From contig NZ_CP037422.1 of NCBI RefSeq assembly GCF_007748175.1, positions 5,410,334 to 5,474,333 on the forward strand: a stretch of DNA of 64,000 nucleotides. The letters are read 5' to 3'. Positions 56,365-64,000 of this stretch are shown in pieces (within the stretch, counting starts at the first letter, position 1; each line of letters begins with the position of its first letter). The translations under genes were made by a program, and so were the position numbers. A model generated the notes under the pieces. That model was not told the origin of the DNA. It made no database searches and saw nothing but the letters and a program-made list of their open reading frames with translations. The DNA comes from Gimesia aquarii (GTDB lineage: Bacteria > Planctomycetota > Planctomycetia > Planctomycetales > Planctomycetaceae).

Positions 56365-58044
56365 ATGCAAGCAGTATTACTGATTTCGTCACTTCTGGCC
56401 GCTCCGGACCTGACACAAAGTGACTGGACCTCCATGGATGGCAAGCACTTTCTGGCATTTCGTCCCATGGCTTCCAAAACCCAGGGCGTGGTCTGGTATT
56501 TCCGGACGCATCGTACCTCCGGTCAACTTGAACCATTGGCATTTTCCGGGAAGTACGTCCAATCCGGATCGGATCGACTTCGGGTCTGTTTTACACGCTC
56601 TTTTCAACCGATGGTCGGACCTGCGCGGACCATGTGGTGGTCGCGTGATTTTTCCTATCGTGATGATCCGGCTGATGATGAGGTTTTATATGCACTCGAT
56701 CTGGAACTGGATCAAACCCCGGACGGTTTTGTGGCGACCGCAATTTCGAGCACCTGGATTAATGGGGAAGGAAACGTCGTCAGAGGAGACCGGGATGCAC
56801 TGCAAAGTGCGTCGGTCCATCTTTCGGTGGGACGCATACTTGATATGCAACGCTCAGGAAATCATTCAACGATACTTCAAAATATGCTCAGAGTCCGTCC
56901 CCCCGGCTTTGTCTCGCGCGAGCGCTGGAAACAGACGGCCGGTTATTCCCCCACTGCCGTTATTAATTCTCATTACTTCCAAGGCGACTTTTATGGCTGG
57001 GGCTATGATTCCGGAGATCGGGTTCCCAATCGTCCCAAATACTGTGTGCTCTCATTTCAAGCGAGCACTAATTGGTTTGAGGGAACCGCTTGGTTGTTGT
57101 CCGTTTTGGAAGACTCCAAAGGTGTCGCCCGCTTTCGGGCCGTGAAGGGCAAGTATAATCTTTATAATAATAAATACCGGGAGCAGGACGTGCAGATGCT
57201 CTGTCTGGTGGGCAGCCGCGTTTACCGGGGCGCGCTGTCCGGAAGTCGCATCCAATGGCGGCTTGATACGAATCTGGAACGGACGGCCCTGAATCTGGAA
57301 ATCCCGCTTGAGGACCACCATGTCCCCGCACTCATCACGATGTATGTGGAATCTTTGGATTATGTAGATGCGTCAGGGAAGCAGGTTGCCAAATACGCGT
57401 CTAATGGATTATTCAGTTTACCCCAGCGGACGTATCCCATGTCTCTCGGAAATCATAGTGCCGCGGATACCTACAGTTTGCGTTACGGTCAACTCTATGC
57501 GGGGCCGGGTGAGTTGAAAGCGTTAGAGCAACGTTATCGGGATTATTTGAAAAACGCGCCGCCTCCCGGATTTCGGTTTCGGCCTGCCATTATAAAGCGG
57601 ACCACCGCCAAGATTCCCGTTACCGGGAAGACGACGACTGTCAACAAAGATTCTGCCACCTATCATTGGGACCAGGCTCAAAACTACGATGACAACAAAG
57701 AATATGCAAAAGCGGCCGCAGGGTATGCGGAGGTCATTAAACGCTCTCCGAGTTACGCACCTGCCTACAACGCACTGGCCTGGCTGCGGGCCACTTGTCC
57801 GGTGGCTACATCACGCAACGGTTCTGAGGCAGTGACATTGGCCAAGAAAGCCTGCGAACTGACTAAATACCAAGAGGCCTATATCCTGGATACATTGGCG
57901 GCCGCCTATGCGGAGACCGGTGATTTCCAATCTGCTGTCAAGTGGCAGAAACAAGCAGTCGAACTGGCTTCCGAAACATTAAAACCACAACTCTTACAGA
58001 ATTTAGTGCGATTCTATGAAAAGAAGCCGATTCGGGAACCCTAG
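56365..58044 (+). CDS. Secreted or periplasmic protein with planctomycete TPR tail
   Basis: The protein has 559 residues. It begins with a short hydrophobic MQAVLLISSLLAAP that may be a signal sequence. Residues 20-420 are beta-rich and unrecognised, with many Trp and Tyr. Residues about 430-550 form TPRs with AYNALAWLRATCPVATSRNG..AV.LAKKACELT and LDTLAAAYAETGDFQSAVKWQKQAVELA, a TPR pattern widespread in planctomycetes. The start has AAGGA. It precedes the second coupling-ATPase pair, but a functional link is not evident. Confidence 0.75.
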   Translation: MQAVLLISSLLAAPDLTQSDWTSMDGKHFLAFRPMASKTQGVVWYFRTHRTSGQLEPLAFSGKYVQSGSDRLRVCFTRSFQPMVGPARTMWWSRDFSYRDDPADDEVLYALDLELDQTPDGFVATAISSTWINGEGNVVRGDRDALQSASVHLSVGRILDMQRSGNHSTILQNMLRVRPPGFVSRERWKQTAGYSPTAVINSHYFQGDFYGWGYDSGDRVPNRPKYCVLSFQASTNWFEGTAWLLSVLEDSKGVARFRAVKGKYNLYNNKYREQDVQMLCLVGSRVYRGALSGSRIQWRLDTNLERTALNLEIPLEDHHVPALITMYVESLDYVDASGKQVAKYASNGLFSLPQRTYPMSLGNHSAADTYSLRYGQLYAGPGELKALEQRYRDYLKNAPPPGFRFRPAIIKRTTAKIPVTGKTTTVNKDSATYHWDQAQNYDDNKEYAKAAAGYAEVIKRSPSYAPAYNALAWLRATCPVATSRNGSEAVTLAKKACELTKYQEAYILDTLAAAYAETGDFQSAVKWQKQAVELASETLKPQLLQNLVRFYEKKPIREP

Positions 58045-58094
58045 TCTGAGTGTTTTTTCAACGGATGTTTGCTGAGAATGAATGAGGGGGAAGC

Positions 58095-58946
58095 ATGTCG
58101 TCTCTCATGGAACTCGTGGAACAAGGTGAAACGCTGACGCTGCTGTTCATCATTGCTGTGTTGTATTATGTGGGCCAATTAGCGGTTGCCCACAACGGGC
58201 AGCTCAAAAAATGGGGCCTCCGAATTTCGCTCCTGACATTGACAGCTTATGTGCTCTTTGAAGCCTCCCGGAATGGAATTGACGATGCCACAGCATTGTT
58301 GGCCATTGTGCTGCGTGGTCTGATTCTGGCCGGGTTGGCACTGGGTATGAGTTGGATTTTACTGTCCGCACTTGATTTCCTGTTTGCTCCGTTGGGTCGG
58401 TGGAATCGATCATGGCAAGCCACTGTCAGGCAAAGGCAACACAACAAAGCCCAGAAACAAAGGGAGCGTACGGAAAAAGAACACAGGCAGCGTGAACAGG
58501 ATGAATGGAACCGCATGGCTCCCGAACGCGAGCAGCAACAAAGAGCTCAGCAACAGGCAGAAGCACAACGGCAGGCCGATCAACGCCAGCGCGAAGAAAT
58601 CCGTTTAAGTTGTCAGCTGTTGTATGACCAGCATGCTCCGGCATTACAGGCACGTTTTCCCCGCGAACGCCTGGCAGACTACTTCGCGCAATATCTGACG
58701 GATGCGTTTCCCCCGAACCTCGTGGAAACACGGGCCGCACTGCTCAAAGAGACGCTGGTGGCTTCACTGGAACAGACGACAGGCAACAAACAGAAATTTT
58801 CCAGCCTGAATGAGATCGCGGAATATTTTCAGGAACAGAAACAGGAGATCGAGTCCCTCAACTATGATGCTCAGACCAGGCAATCGTTTCTCAGTTCTCT
58901 CAATGTCCAGGAGGACCGTGCGATCAGGGAGTTTCTGTCAACATGA
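58095..58946 (+). CDS. Membrane protein with Gln/Arg-rich coiled coil, partner of ATPase 2
   Basis: The protein has 283 residues. Three hydrophobic segments lie in residues 12-105. A very polar coiled coil rich in Gln, Arg and Glu (about 110-180) and a helical C-terminal domain follow. It has a GGGGAAG Shine-Dalgarno, and its stop overlaps the start of the ATPase gene by ATGA. Membrane partners upstream of VirD4-like ATPases often anchor them, so an anchoring role is a reasonable inference. No named family recognised. Confidence 0.7.
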   Translation: MSSLMELVEQGETLTLLFIIAVLYYVGQLAVAHNGQLKKWGLRISLLTLTAYVLFEASRNGIDDATALLAIVLRGLILAGLALGMSWILLSALDFLFAPLGRWNRSWQATVRQRQHNKAQKQRERTEKEHRQREQDEWNRMAPEREQQQRAQQQAEAQRQADQRQREEIRLSCQLLYDQHAPALQARFPRERLADYFAQYLTDAFPPNLVETRAALLKETLVASLEQTTGNKQKFSSLNEIAEYFQEQKQEIESLNYDAQTRQSFLSSLNVQEDRAIREFLST

Positions 58947-60703
58947 TGCCACTCTTACTGGGAACCGACCAAAAAACGGGCCAGAACATCCACCTCGATC
59001 CGGATCAGTTTCGCACGCACTTTCATCTGATTGGTGCCACCGGTTCAGGCAAGTCAACGGCCATCCAGACGTTACTGCGGCCGCTCTTGATGCAGACGCG
59101 GTCGGAAATGTGTGCCCTGTTTTTGATTGATCCCATAGGAAATCTCTCGCGAGATTTACTCGGTTGGATGGCCAGTGAACGGCTCTGTCCGCAACATGTA
59201 CGGGACCGGCTGGTTTACATTGAACCGGCGCGAGAAGATATCATCATGCCCTTTAATCCCCTCTCACATACGTCCGAAGCAAACCGGTATTACCAGACGA
59301 TGCGTTCGGTCGATATTGTGCTCCGCGCCTGGGCCGCGCAAGATGTGGCACAGCAGCCCCGTTTGTTGCAATGGACGTATAAAGCCTTTTGTGCGGCCGC
59401 GATGATGGGGCTACCGATTGCGATGTGCAAATATCTGTTGCATCCGGGTACGCAGGAGCATGCCGCCATTCTTTCTCATATTCCGGGTGATATTCGCGCG
59501 CATTGGGAAGAGATCTTACGGGCTCGGGGCAATGAAGCGGTGCGGATTCTGGAATCGACACGGAATCGTCTCGATCCTTTTTTTGAATCAATTAATCTCA
59601 GGCGCATGTTCGGTTCCACACAGAGTCTGTTTGATTGTGAGCGGTTTATTCAAGAACGTAAGATCGTGGTCCTCAATCTGGGCAAGCATGGAAAAGTTCC
59701 CGGCTTCGTGGCCGATACCATCGGGGCTCTGGCACTCAATGAAATTGTGGAGACCGCCAGCCGACTTTCAACCAACGCTGGAAAACAGGCCGTGGATCCG
59801 ACGTATGTGGTGATGGATGAATTTCAGAAATATGTCTCCGTTGATATTGAGGATGCACTGCCGACCGTCAGACAAATGGGATTGCGGCTGATTCTGGCAC
59901 ATCAATCCTTCTCGCAACTGGAACGGGAAGACGTCGATTTGACGCAAATGATCTGGCAGGCCCGCAGCCGTCTGATGTTTGCCAACAATGCCCGGGATGC
60001 GGACATCATCGCGGATGAGCTGGCCAAACTGACCTATGAGGCCCGGAAAATCAAAGAAGTTCTCAAGAGCAAAAAACAGTTGATTGTGGGCTACCGCAAA
60101 GAGTGGCTGGAAAGTGAGTCCCACACCAGCACCCATTCGCATGCCCAGATGGAACAGGATGCGACCGGTTTTAATCAGTCTCGTGGTGAGTCGCTTCCAC
60201 CCGACACGTATCGTCCGACCACTTCGAAAGGAGAGGGAAACGTCTCTTCCAGCTCACGCGGCCAGACGCATGCAGAGAGTTCCGGGACCACAACAGGCCG
60301 CAGTCAAGCGAATGTGCCGATTCACGATACGTTCGAAGAGATCAGCCGCATCACCTACGAAAGTTTTGAGGAGCAGGCGCTCGAGTGGGGCAAACAGATT
60401 CGTCAGCTGCAAACAGGGGAAGCGTTTGGGATGTTTGCCGGTGACCCCAACGTGCATTTTGTGAACGTCGATCATTTGCCGATGTATGAGTCCCCGCAAT
60501 TACGGGATGCCGTGGACGCCTTGATCGAACAGAATTTTCAGTCCGAATTCTTTATCTCTGCTGCTGAAGCGGATCGGGAAACAGAACGTTACCGTCAACA
60601 ACTGTTGCAAGGCTCGCCGTTTTTGTTGCCGCAAGGTGACTACTCCCTCGGTTCGGAGGGAACGGTGGTGGAAGCAGACAAATCCTCCGATCCGTTTCGT
60701 TGA
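58943..60703 (+). CDS. VirD4/TraG-like DNA-transfer ATPase 2
   Basis: The protein has 586 residues. Walker A is GATGSGKSTA, followed by LIDPIGNLSRDLL, Walker B YVVMDEFQKY and LILAHQSFSQL. The motor is followed by a Ser/Thr/Gln-rich linker (about 385-455) and a C-terminal domain. It has no transmembrane helices of its own and is translationally coupled to the membrane protein at 58095, so the pair may form the equivalent of one coupling protein. It is a distant paralogue of the ATPase at 42265. Confidence 0.87.
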   Translation: MMPLLLGTDQKTGQNIHLDPDQFRTHFHLIGATGSGKSTAIQTLLRPLLMQTRSEMCALFLIDPIGNLSRDLLGWMASERLCPQHVRDRLVYIEPAREDIIMPFNPLSHTSEANRYYQTMRSVDIVLRAWAAQDVAQQPRLLQWTYKAFCAAAMMGLPIAMCKYLLHPGTQEHAAILSHIPGDIRAHWEEILRARGNEAVRILESTRNRLDPFFESINLRRMFGSTQSLFDCERFIQERKIVVLNLGKHGKVPGFVADTIGALALNEIVETASRLSTNAGKQAVDPTYVVMDEFQKYVSVDIEDALPTVRQMGLRLILAHQSFSQLEREDVDLTQMIWQARSRLMFANNARDADIIADELAKLTYEARKIKEVLKSKKQLIVGYRKEWLESESHTSTHSHAQMEQDATGFNQSRGESLPPDTYRPTTSKGEGNVSSSSRGQTHAESSGTTTGRSQANVPIHDTFEEISRITYESFEEQALEWGKQIRQLQTGEAFGMFAGDPNVHFVNVDHLPMYESPQLRDAVDALIEQNFQSEFFISAAEADRETERYRQQLLQGSPFLLPQGDYSLGSEGTVVEADKSSDPFR

Positions 60704-61053
60704 GCGAGGACATGTGTGCGATTCGCGATTTCGCGGAGTGAGAGATGGCCCTGTTTGGCAACCTGTTCGAGCAGCTGCTGGAATTGTTGTCGTTCGTCTG
60801 CCCTGACTCCGAACTGCATCAGGTACTGCATGTTGAGCTCATGTTCCGCCTGTTGCCGGGCGATGTTGTCGGTGATTTGCTCATTGATCATTTCCTGTTG
60901 TTTGACTGCCAATTCTGCTTGCAAAATTTCGTTTAATCGCAGGCGGGCATCACCCCGCCGGAGGGCGATGCCACAGCCAGAGTGCGCTGAGTGTTGCTCA
61001 AATAGTGTTTTGGCATAGCTGTCGAGCGGCCTGTGAGCAGAAGTGTTGCGCAT
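60640..61053 (-). CDS. Small helical protein, convergent with ATPase 2
   Basis: The protein has 137 residues. The sequence is rich in Gln, Glu and Leu, with LNEILQAELAVKQQEMINEQITDNIARQQAEHELN as a likely coiled coil. Its 3' end overlaps the ATPase gene by 64 nt tail to tail. I do not recognise a family. Coding is likely from composition but not certain. Confidence 0.55.
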   Translation of the reverse strand: MRNTSAHRPLDSYAKTLFEQHSAHSGCGIALRRGDARLRLNEILQAELAVKQQEMINEQITDNIARQQAEHELNMQYLMQFGVRADERQQFQQLLEQVAKQGHLSLREIANRTHVLAQRNGSEDLSASTTVPSEPRE

Positions 61054-61555
61054 GGTGACAGTTTATGGTGAAATCGTTTGTTTTGTCACTTGCACGTTGT
61101 CAGTAAATGTGGTGTGGCCACCATGGCTTGTGTGAGGTGTGTAGATTTCGTCACGATTTAACAGTCAGGCGGGGGAGGCAGGTCAGCCACAAGGCGCATG
61201 CTGTTAAAACGCTTTGTTTCTTGACCATTTTTCTGTGTTGAAAAACCTCTCTGAAAACAACTGAATCCGCCGCCGCAGATCGGGCCTGGCTGACCGGTGG
61301 TGAGAGGGTCTGTTGATAGCTCAGAAAATTCATGATGAATTTTCGTCTGTTCGCTGGCTGTTCATTCCATCAATTCTGTGTGACCATTTCACAAGCCGCA
61401 GGTCCCGGTCGGACTGGTCGAATTTTCGCTCGGCATAATCGTTTCTGCTGCCGCAGGCACCGACCGGCGAACGCCGGTCCGGGAGTGTATCCGGGGCGGG
61501 TCATTGCGCCGGACACCCTGCTGGTGTTCTAACACATTCCCACCCAGCCGTTTCG
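61054..61555. other. Non-coding stretch with hairpins
   Basis: No gene is supported. A strong hairpin GACCGG-cgaacg-CCGGTC lies at 61462-61479, and GTGTATCCGG faces CCGGACACC across about 15 nt near 61485-61517. Confidence 0.5.
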
Positions 61556-61720
61556 GGGTCGCCAGGGTTATGATTTCGTACCTCATCAAACCCTGGCATT
61601 ATAGATGCGTAGGAGGTGGATGCCAGTGCTCGTTTTCTCGCACTGGCGTAGCCCACCCATGGTCGGTCGTTCCACACCACGATTCCGTCTATAATGCCAG
61701 GGTTCGCACCCTGGCGACCC
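61556..61720. repeat. Nested inverted-repeat element (MITE-like)
   Basis: Outer 13-bp arms GGGTCGCCAGGGT (61556-61568) and ACCCTGGCGACCC (61708-61720) enclose perfect 17-bp arms AACCCTGGCATTATAGA (61589-61605) and TCTATAATGCCAGGGTT (61688-61704). A central hairpin GCCAGTGC/GCACTGGC lies at 61622-61647. The ~165-bp unit has no coding capacity. It resembles a non-autonomous element or REP-type repeat. Confidence 0.75.
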
Positions 61721-62065
61721 ATCGCACGACGAAACATTTGAGTGTCGATTCACGGCAGGGTTGAGTGTTTACTGATTTTCATGCTGATCGCCGGGTGCGA
61801 TCTCGGCGCGCCTGTCGGCTTTCCGAGTCTAAACGGCTCCTCCCTCTTGTCGCTGGGAACCTCCCGAATTTCTTTAGAATGGAACTGCTGGCAATTCGAA
61901 AAATCCTGTCAGGTCTTTCAAAATGTTCTTGACAATTTCTGTCAGCTGGATACAAATAGATTATCGACCTTTCGAGGTTGCCTCCAGTTGACAGTTTCTC
62001 CGTTCCGGCCATCCGGCTGTGAAGAGATTTTGCCTGGTTGTAATTTTTGTCCTTCGGGATCGTTT

Positions 62066-62108
62066 TACCGAGCACTCCCCTTTTCGGAGTTTCGCTCGGT
62101 ACTTTTTT
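62066..62108 (+). terminator. Strong hairpin terminator
   Basis: TACCGAGCACTCC-ccttttc-GGAGTttcGCTCGGTA is followed by TTTTTT. No certain gene lies directly upstream. The frames at 61742-62116 (+) and 61779-62129 (-) were not accepted. Confidence 0.8.
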
Positions 62109-62256
62109 CTGTATGAAGATTCTCTTCACAGAAACAGACTGGCGAATACCAGATAACTAAAAAAACGATCTGTCTCGCGGATGAGAACATAGAAACTCAT
62201 TTTTCGTTCATCGCGGACACAAACCGGCACATGCCGGACGATCCCTGGAGTTGACG

Positions 62257-63132
62257 ATGGTCATAACAGACACCGATCTTCAAATACTGGAAGTACTGGC
62301 TCAGTATTATGTGCTGACTCGGGAACAGATTCAGCGGTTCTCAGCGGCTCCGATCAGTTCTGGGCGTTCTGTGCGCAGACGATTGCTGAAAATGAGCTTG
62401 GCCGAATTGATCAGAAAACATCGTATTCCGGTCGCTTTACCAGGTAAGAATGGCGCTGCCCCCGTTTATTACCTGACAAAAAATGGTACGGAAGTCCTGG
62501 CTGATCATTTCAATGATGGGACCTATCTGGGTTTACCAACCCGCCAACCCCGTGTCGACCGATTGAATCATTGGGTGGCCCTCAATGAAACGCGCTGGAC
62601 GATCGAGCAGGCAATCGCCTCGCAGTCAGAGGTAGGACTTGAGCGTTGGATCAACGAGTGGGAAACGGTTAACAAATCCGCCCATGAAAAAGAACAGTTC
62701 TATTTGCAAACCAAATTGAGCGAGAATCCCCCACTCTCCTGTTCTCCGGATGCCGGGTTTGTGATGTCTTTGCGGGGGCACAAAAAAGTCTTTTATCTGG
62801 AGCAGGATTTGGGGACCAGTTCGCCCAAACAAATTGCGGCCCGTAAAACCAAAGGGTACGCAGAACTGGCAAACAGAAAGCTGCATCGCAAACATTTTCC
62901 GGAAACCACGCTGGATACCTTCACCATTCTCTTCATCACGACTACAGCGTACCGCTCTCAAACGACGGCAGAGCGAATCAGGACCAGGCCACGCCCCGAT
63001 TTATGGCTCTGCATTGACCAACATGAATTGACACCCGAATCGTTTTTATACGGGCCTATCACACTCAATTACCAAGGTGAACGGGCAGCGCTCGTCAAAC
63101 CCATTGAAACACAAAAAGAGATCCCATGTTAA
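62257..63132 (+). CDS. Replication-relaxation family protein, copy 2
   Basis: The protein has 291 residues from the ATG at 62257, which follows GGAG. A TTG two codons upstream is less likely. The winged-helix N-terminus (LQILEVLAQYYVLTREQIQRF...VRRRLLKM) and VYYLTKNGTEVL, RLNHWVALNE, PDAGFVMS and FYLEQDLGT mark the replication-relaxation family. It is a diverged paralogue of the gene at 40710. The next frame overlaps its end by 7 nt. Confidence 0.75.
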   Translation: MVITDTDLQILEVLAQYYVLTREQIQRFSAAPISSGRSVRRRLLKMSLAELIRKHRIPVALPGKNGAAPVYYLTKNGTEVLADHFNDGTYLGLPTRQPRVDRLNHWVALNETRWTIEQAIASQSEVGLERWINEWETVNKSAHEKEQFYLQTKLSENPPLSCSPDAGFVMSLRGHKKVFYLEQDLGTSSPKQIAARKTKGYAELANRKLHRKHFPETTLDTFTILFITTTAYRSQTTAERIRTRPRPDLWLCIDQHELTPESFLYGPITLNYQGERAALVKPIETQKEIPC

Positions 63133-63548
63133 CACCAGTTATTAAGCAGCCACACCAAATCACTGTTGTATCTGACGACTCTGTTCAGGGACAGATGAAG
63201 TCACAGCAACAGCGTGTGGAGTTTTGTGACAACGCTACTTCCATGGTAGAGTTGTCTTCATTTAGTTTTGTTCCCCCTTTTACTATGTCAGATCAGACTG
63301 ATTCCAACAAGCCCGTAAAGTCGTTCCGACTGCGCGGCATCACTGCTTCTGTCTTTGAAAACAGTTCCGAAGATGGAAAATCGACCTTCTTTAAGGTCAC
63401 GCTCCAGCGCTCTTACAAGCAGGACGATGACTGGAAATCAACCAATAGCTTCGGTCGCGATGATCTCCCGATAGTCAGTTTGCTCACCAAGCAGGCCTGG
63501 GAATTCATTCTCAATACCGAAGCCAACGGTCAGAAGGAGGAAAAGTAA
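63126..63548 (+). CDS. Small conserved-looking protein, possibly DNA-associated
   Basis: The protein has 140 residues from the ATG at 63126, which overlaps the upstream stop. An ATG at 63285 would give an 87-residue protein beginning MSDQTDSNKPVKSFRLRG, and the conserved-looking part (ITASVFEN...FFKVTLQRSYKQDDDWKSTNSFGRDDLPIVSLLTKQAWEFIL) lies wholly after it. The beta-rich core suggests an OB-fold-like or ssDNA-binding role, which is speculation. A perfect hairpin follows the stop. Confidence 0.65.
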   Translation: MLTPVIKQPHQITVVSDDSVQGQMKSQQQRVEFCDNATSMVELSSFSFVPPFTMSDQTDSNKPVKSFRLRGITASVFENSSEDGKSTFFKVTLQRSYKQDDDWKSTNSFGRDDLPIVSLLTKQAWEFILNTEANGQKEEK

Positions 63549-63554
63549 ATAATA

Positions 63555-63588
63555 GTTGAAACGGGTGACCCTGATCACCCGTTTCAAC
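63555..63588 (+). terminator. Perfect 14-bp hairpin after the 63126 gene
   Basis: GTTGAAACGGGTGA-ccctga-TCACCCGTTTCAAC is a perfect stem-loop. A T-tract is missing, so it may be a terminator of weaker type or an mRNA-protecting hairpin. Confidence 0.6.
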
Positions 63589-63763
63589 CCTTCCCGTTTG
63601 GGAAGCGAGGCCAGGCGTAACTGATCGAGTCCCCCCTTCGAGGCTGACCAATCAGCAATCACTGGCTGAAATGGGATAATTTCCGAGACAGGCAGACCTT
63701 TCCTGTACTGCTCTCAATCTTTTCAATCTGAATCTAAACATTTTTTCGGGAAAGGTCCGAACC

Positions 63764-63970
63764 ATGAACGTCAATATTTCGGAACATCACACGTCAGAAA
63801 CCTGCACGTGGTGTGAGAACACCAAAGAGTGCGTGACCGCCGATTTCCATGACGCTTTCATTGGCAAAGCCGCCATGTGCTGGAGTTGCCTGCAGAAAGC
63901 AATCAAGGTTCAGAGTCGTAAAGAAACTCAAGAATCAGTTGGTAATGGGTTAAAGGTCTCCGACAAATAA
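63764..63970 (+). CDS. Small zinc-ribbon protein
   Basis: The protein has 68 residues. Two CxxC pairs, CTWC near residue 14 and CWSC near residue 39, with nearby His residues suggest a zinc ribbon. A GGAAAGG Shine-Dalgarno lies about 10 nt before the ATG. There is no other domain. It is probably a small DNA- or protein-binding accessory protein of the element. Confidence 0.65.
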   Translation: MNVNISEHHTSETCTWCENTKECVTADFHDAFIGKAAMCWSCLQKAIKVQSRKETQESVGNGLKVSDK

Positions 63971-64000
63971 TCAACGCTCACTCCCCTCTTTTGAGGGACG

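Noticed and set aside
61742-62129. ORFs on both strands (124 and 116 residues)
   Set aside because: Neither has a plausible start context or recognisable protein character; a terminator hairpin lies inside both.

Overview
The window looks like planctomycete DNA (I would guess a Gimesia/Planctomyces-like genome; this is inference from gene style, not a database match). The supporting signs are a Gfo/Idh/MocA oxidoreductase tail of the planctomycete type at the left edge, several chimeric CheB-CheR kinases, and a secreted protein with the planctomycete 'LAW..ATCP' TPR tail near 57.7 kb.

Left part (0.6-28.4 kb, visibly AT-richer): a dense signal-transduction cluster of 17 genes, 13 of which carry a receiver domain. 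It holds an HDOD response regulator, a hybrid kinase with Hpt, stand-alone receivers, two membrane kinase + Rcp1-like receiver pairs (MASE3-like and MASE1 sensors), three CheB-CheR chimeras, and a CsrA domain fused to a receiver. A terminator-bearing, GGA-rich candidate small RNA follows the csrA fusion. A 3' fragment of tRNA-Leu(CAA) at 273-330 suggests that everything to its right sits in an integrated element, with the intact tRNA beyond the window.

Right part (28.8-64 kb, GC-richer): a plasmid- or ICE-like backbone. It contains iteron-like repeats, a RepA-type initiator, DnaB helicase, a CHC2/Toprim primase, two VirD4/TraD-like coupling ATPases (one broken by a -1 frameshift), two replication-relaxation proteins, a ParE-type toxin-antitoxin pair, two DNA methyltransferase-like proteins, an XRE repressor with operators and a tyrosine recombinase. 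A third PAS kinase + receiver pair sits inside this backbone. Decayed pieces include an IS3 transposase end, a trypsin-like protease tail and an M20 peptidase tail. There is one integron attC-like site.

The most unusual signal is a set of three cassettes (29.07-30.15, 47.14-47.75 and 54.52-55.04 kb). Each has a conserved ~110-nt structured leader, a pyrimidine-rich start region without a clear Shine-Dalgarno, one or two small genes, and a terminator followed by the octamer TGCTCACA. Two cassettes keep constant 5' and 3' ends around unrelated protein cores. Between them lie a 2,000-residue secreted Ig-like/SLH protein cut by one nonsense codon, a coiled-coil protein and, just after, a XerC/D recombinase. 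These three genes have extended -10 promoters almost touching their start codons, which suggests a block of foreign origin.
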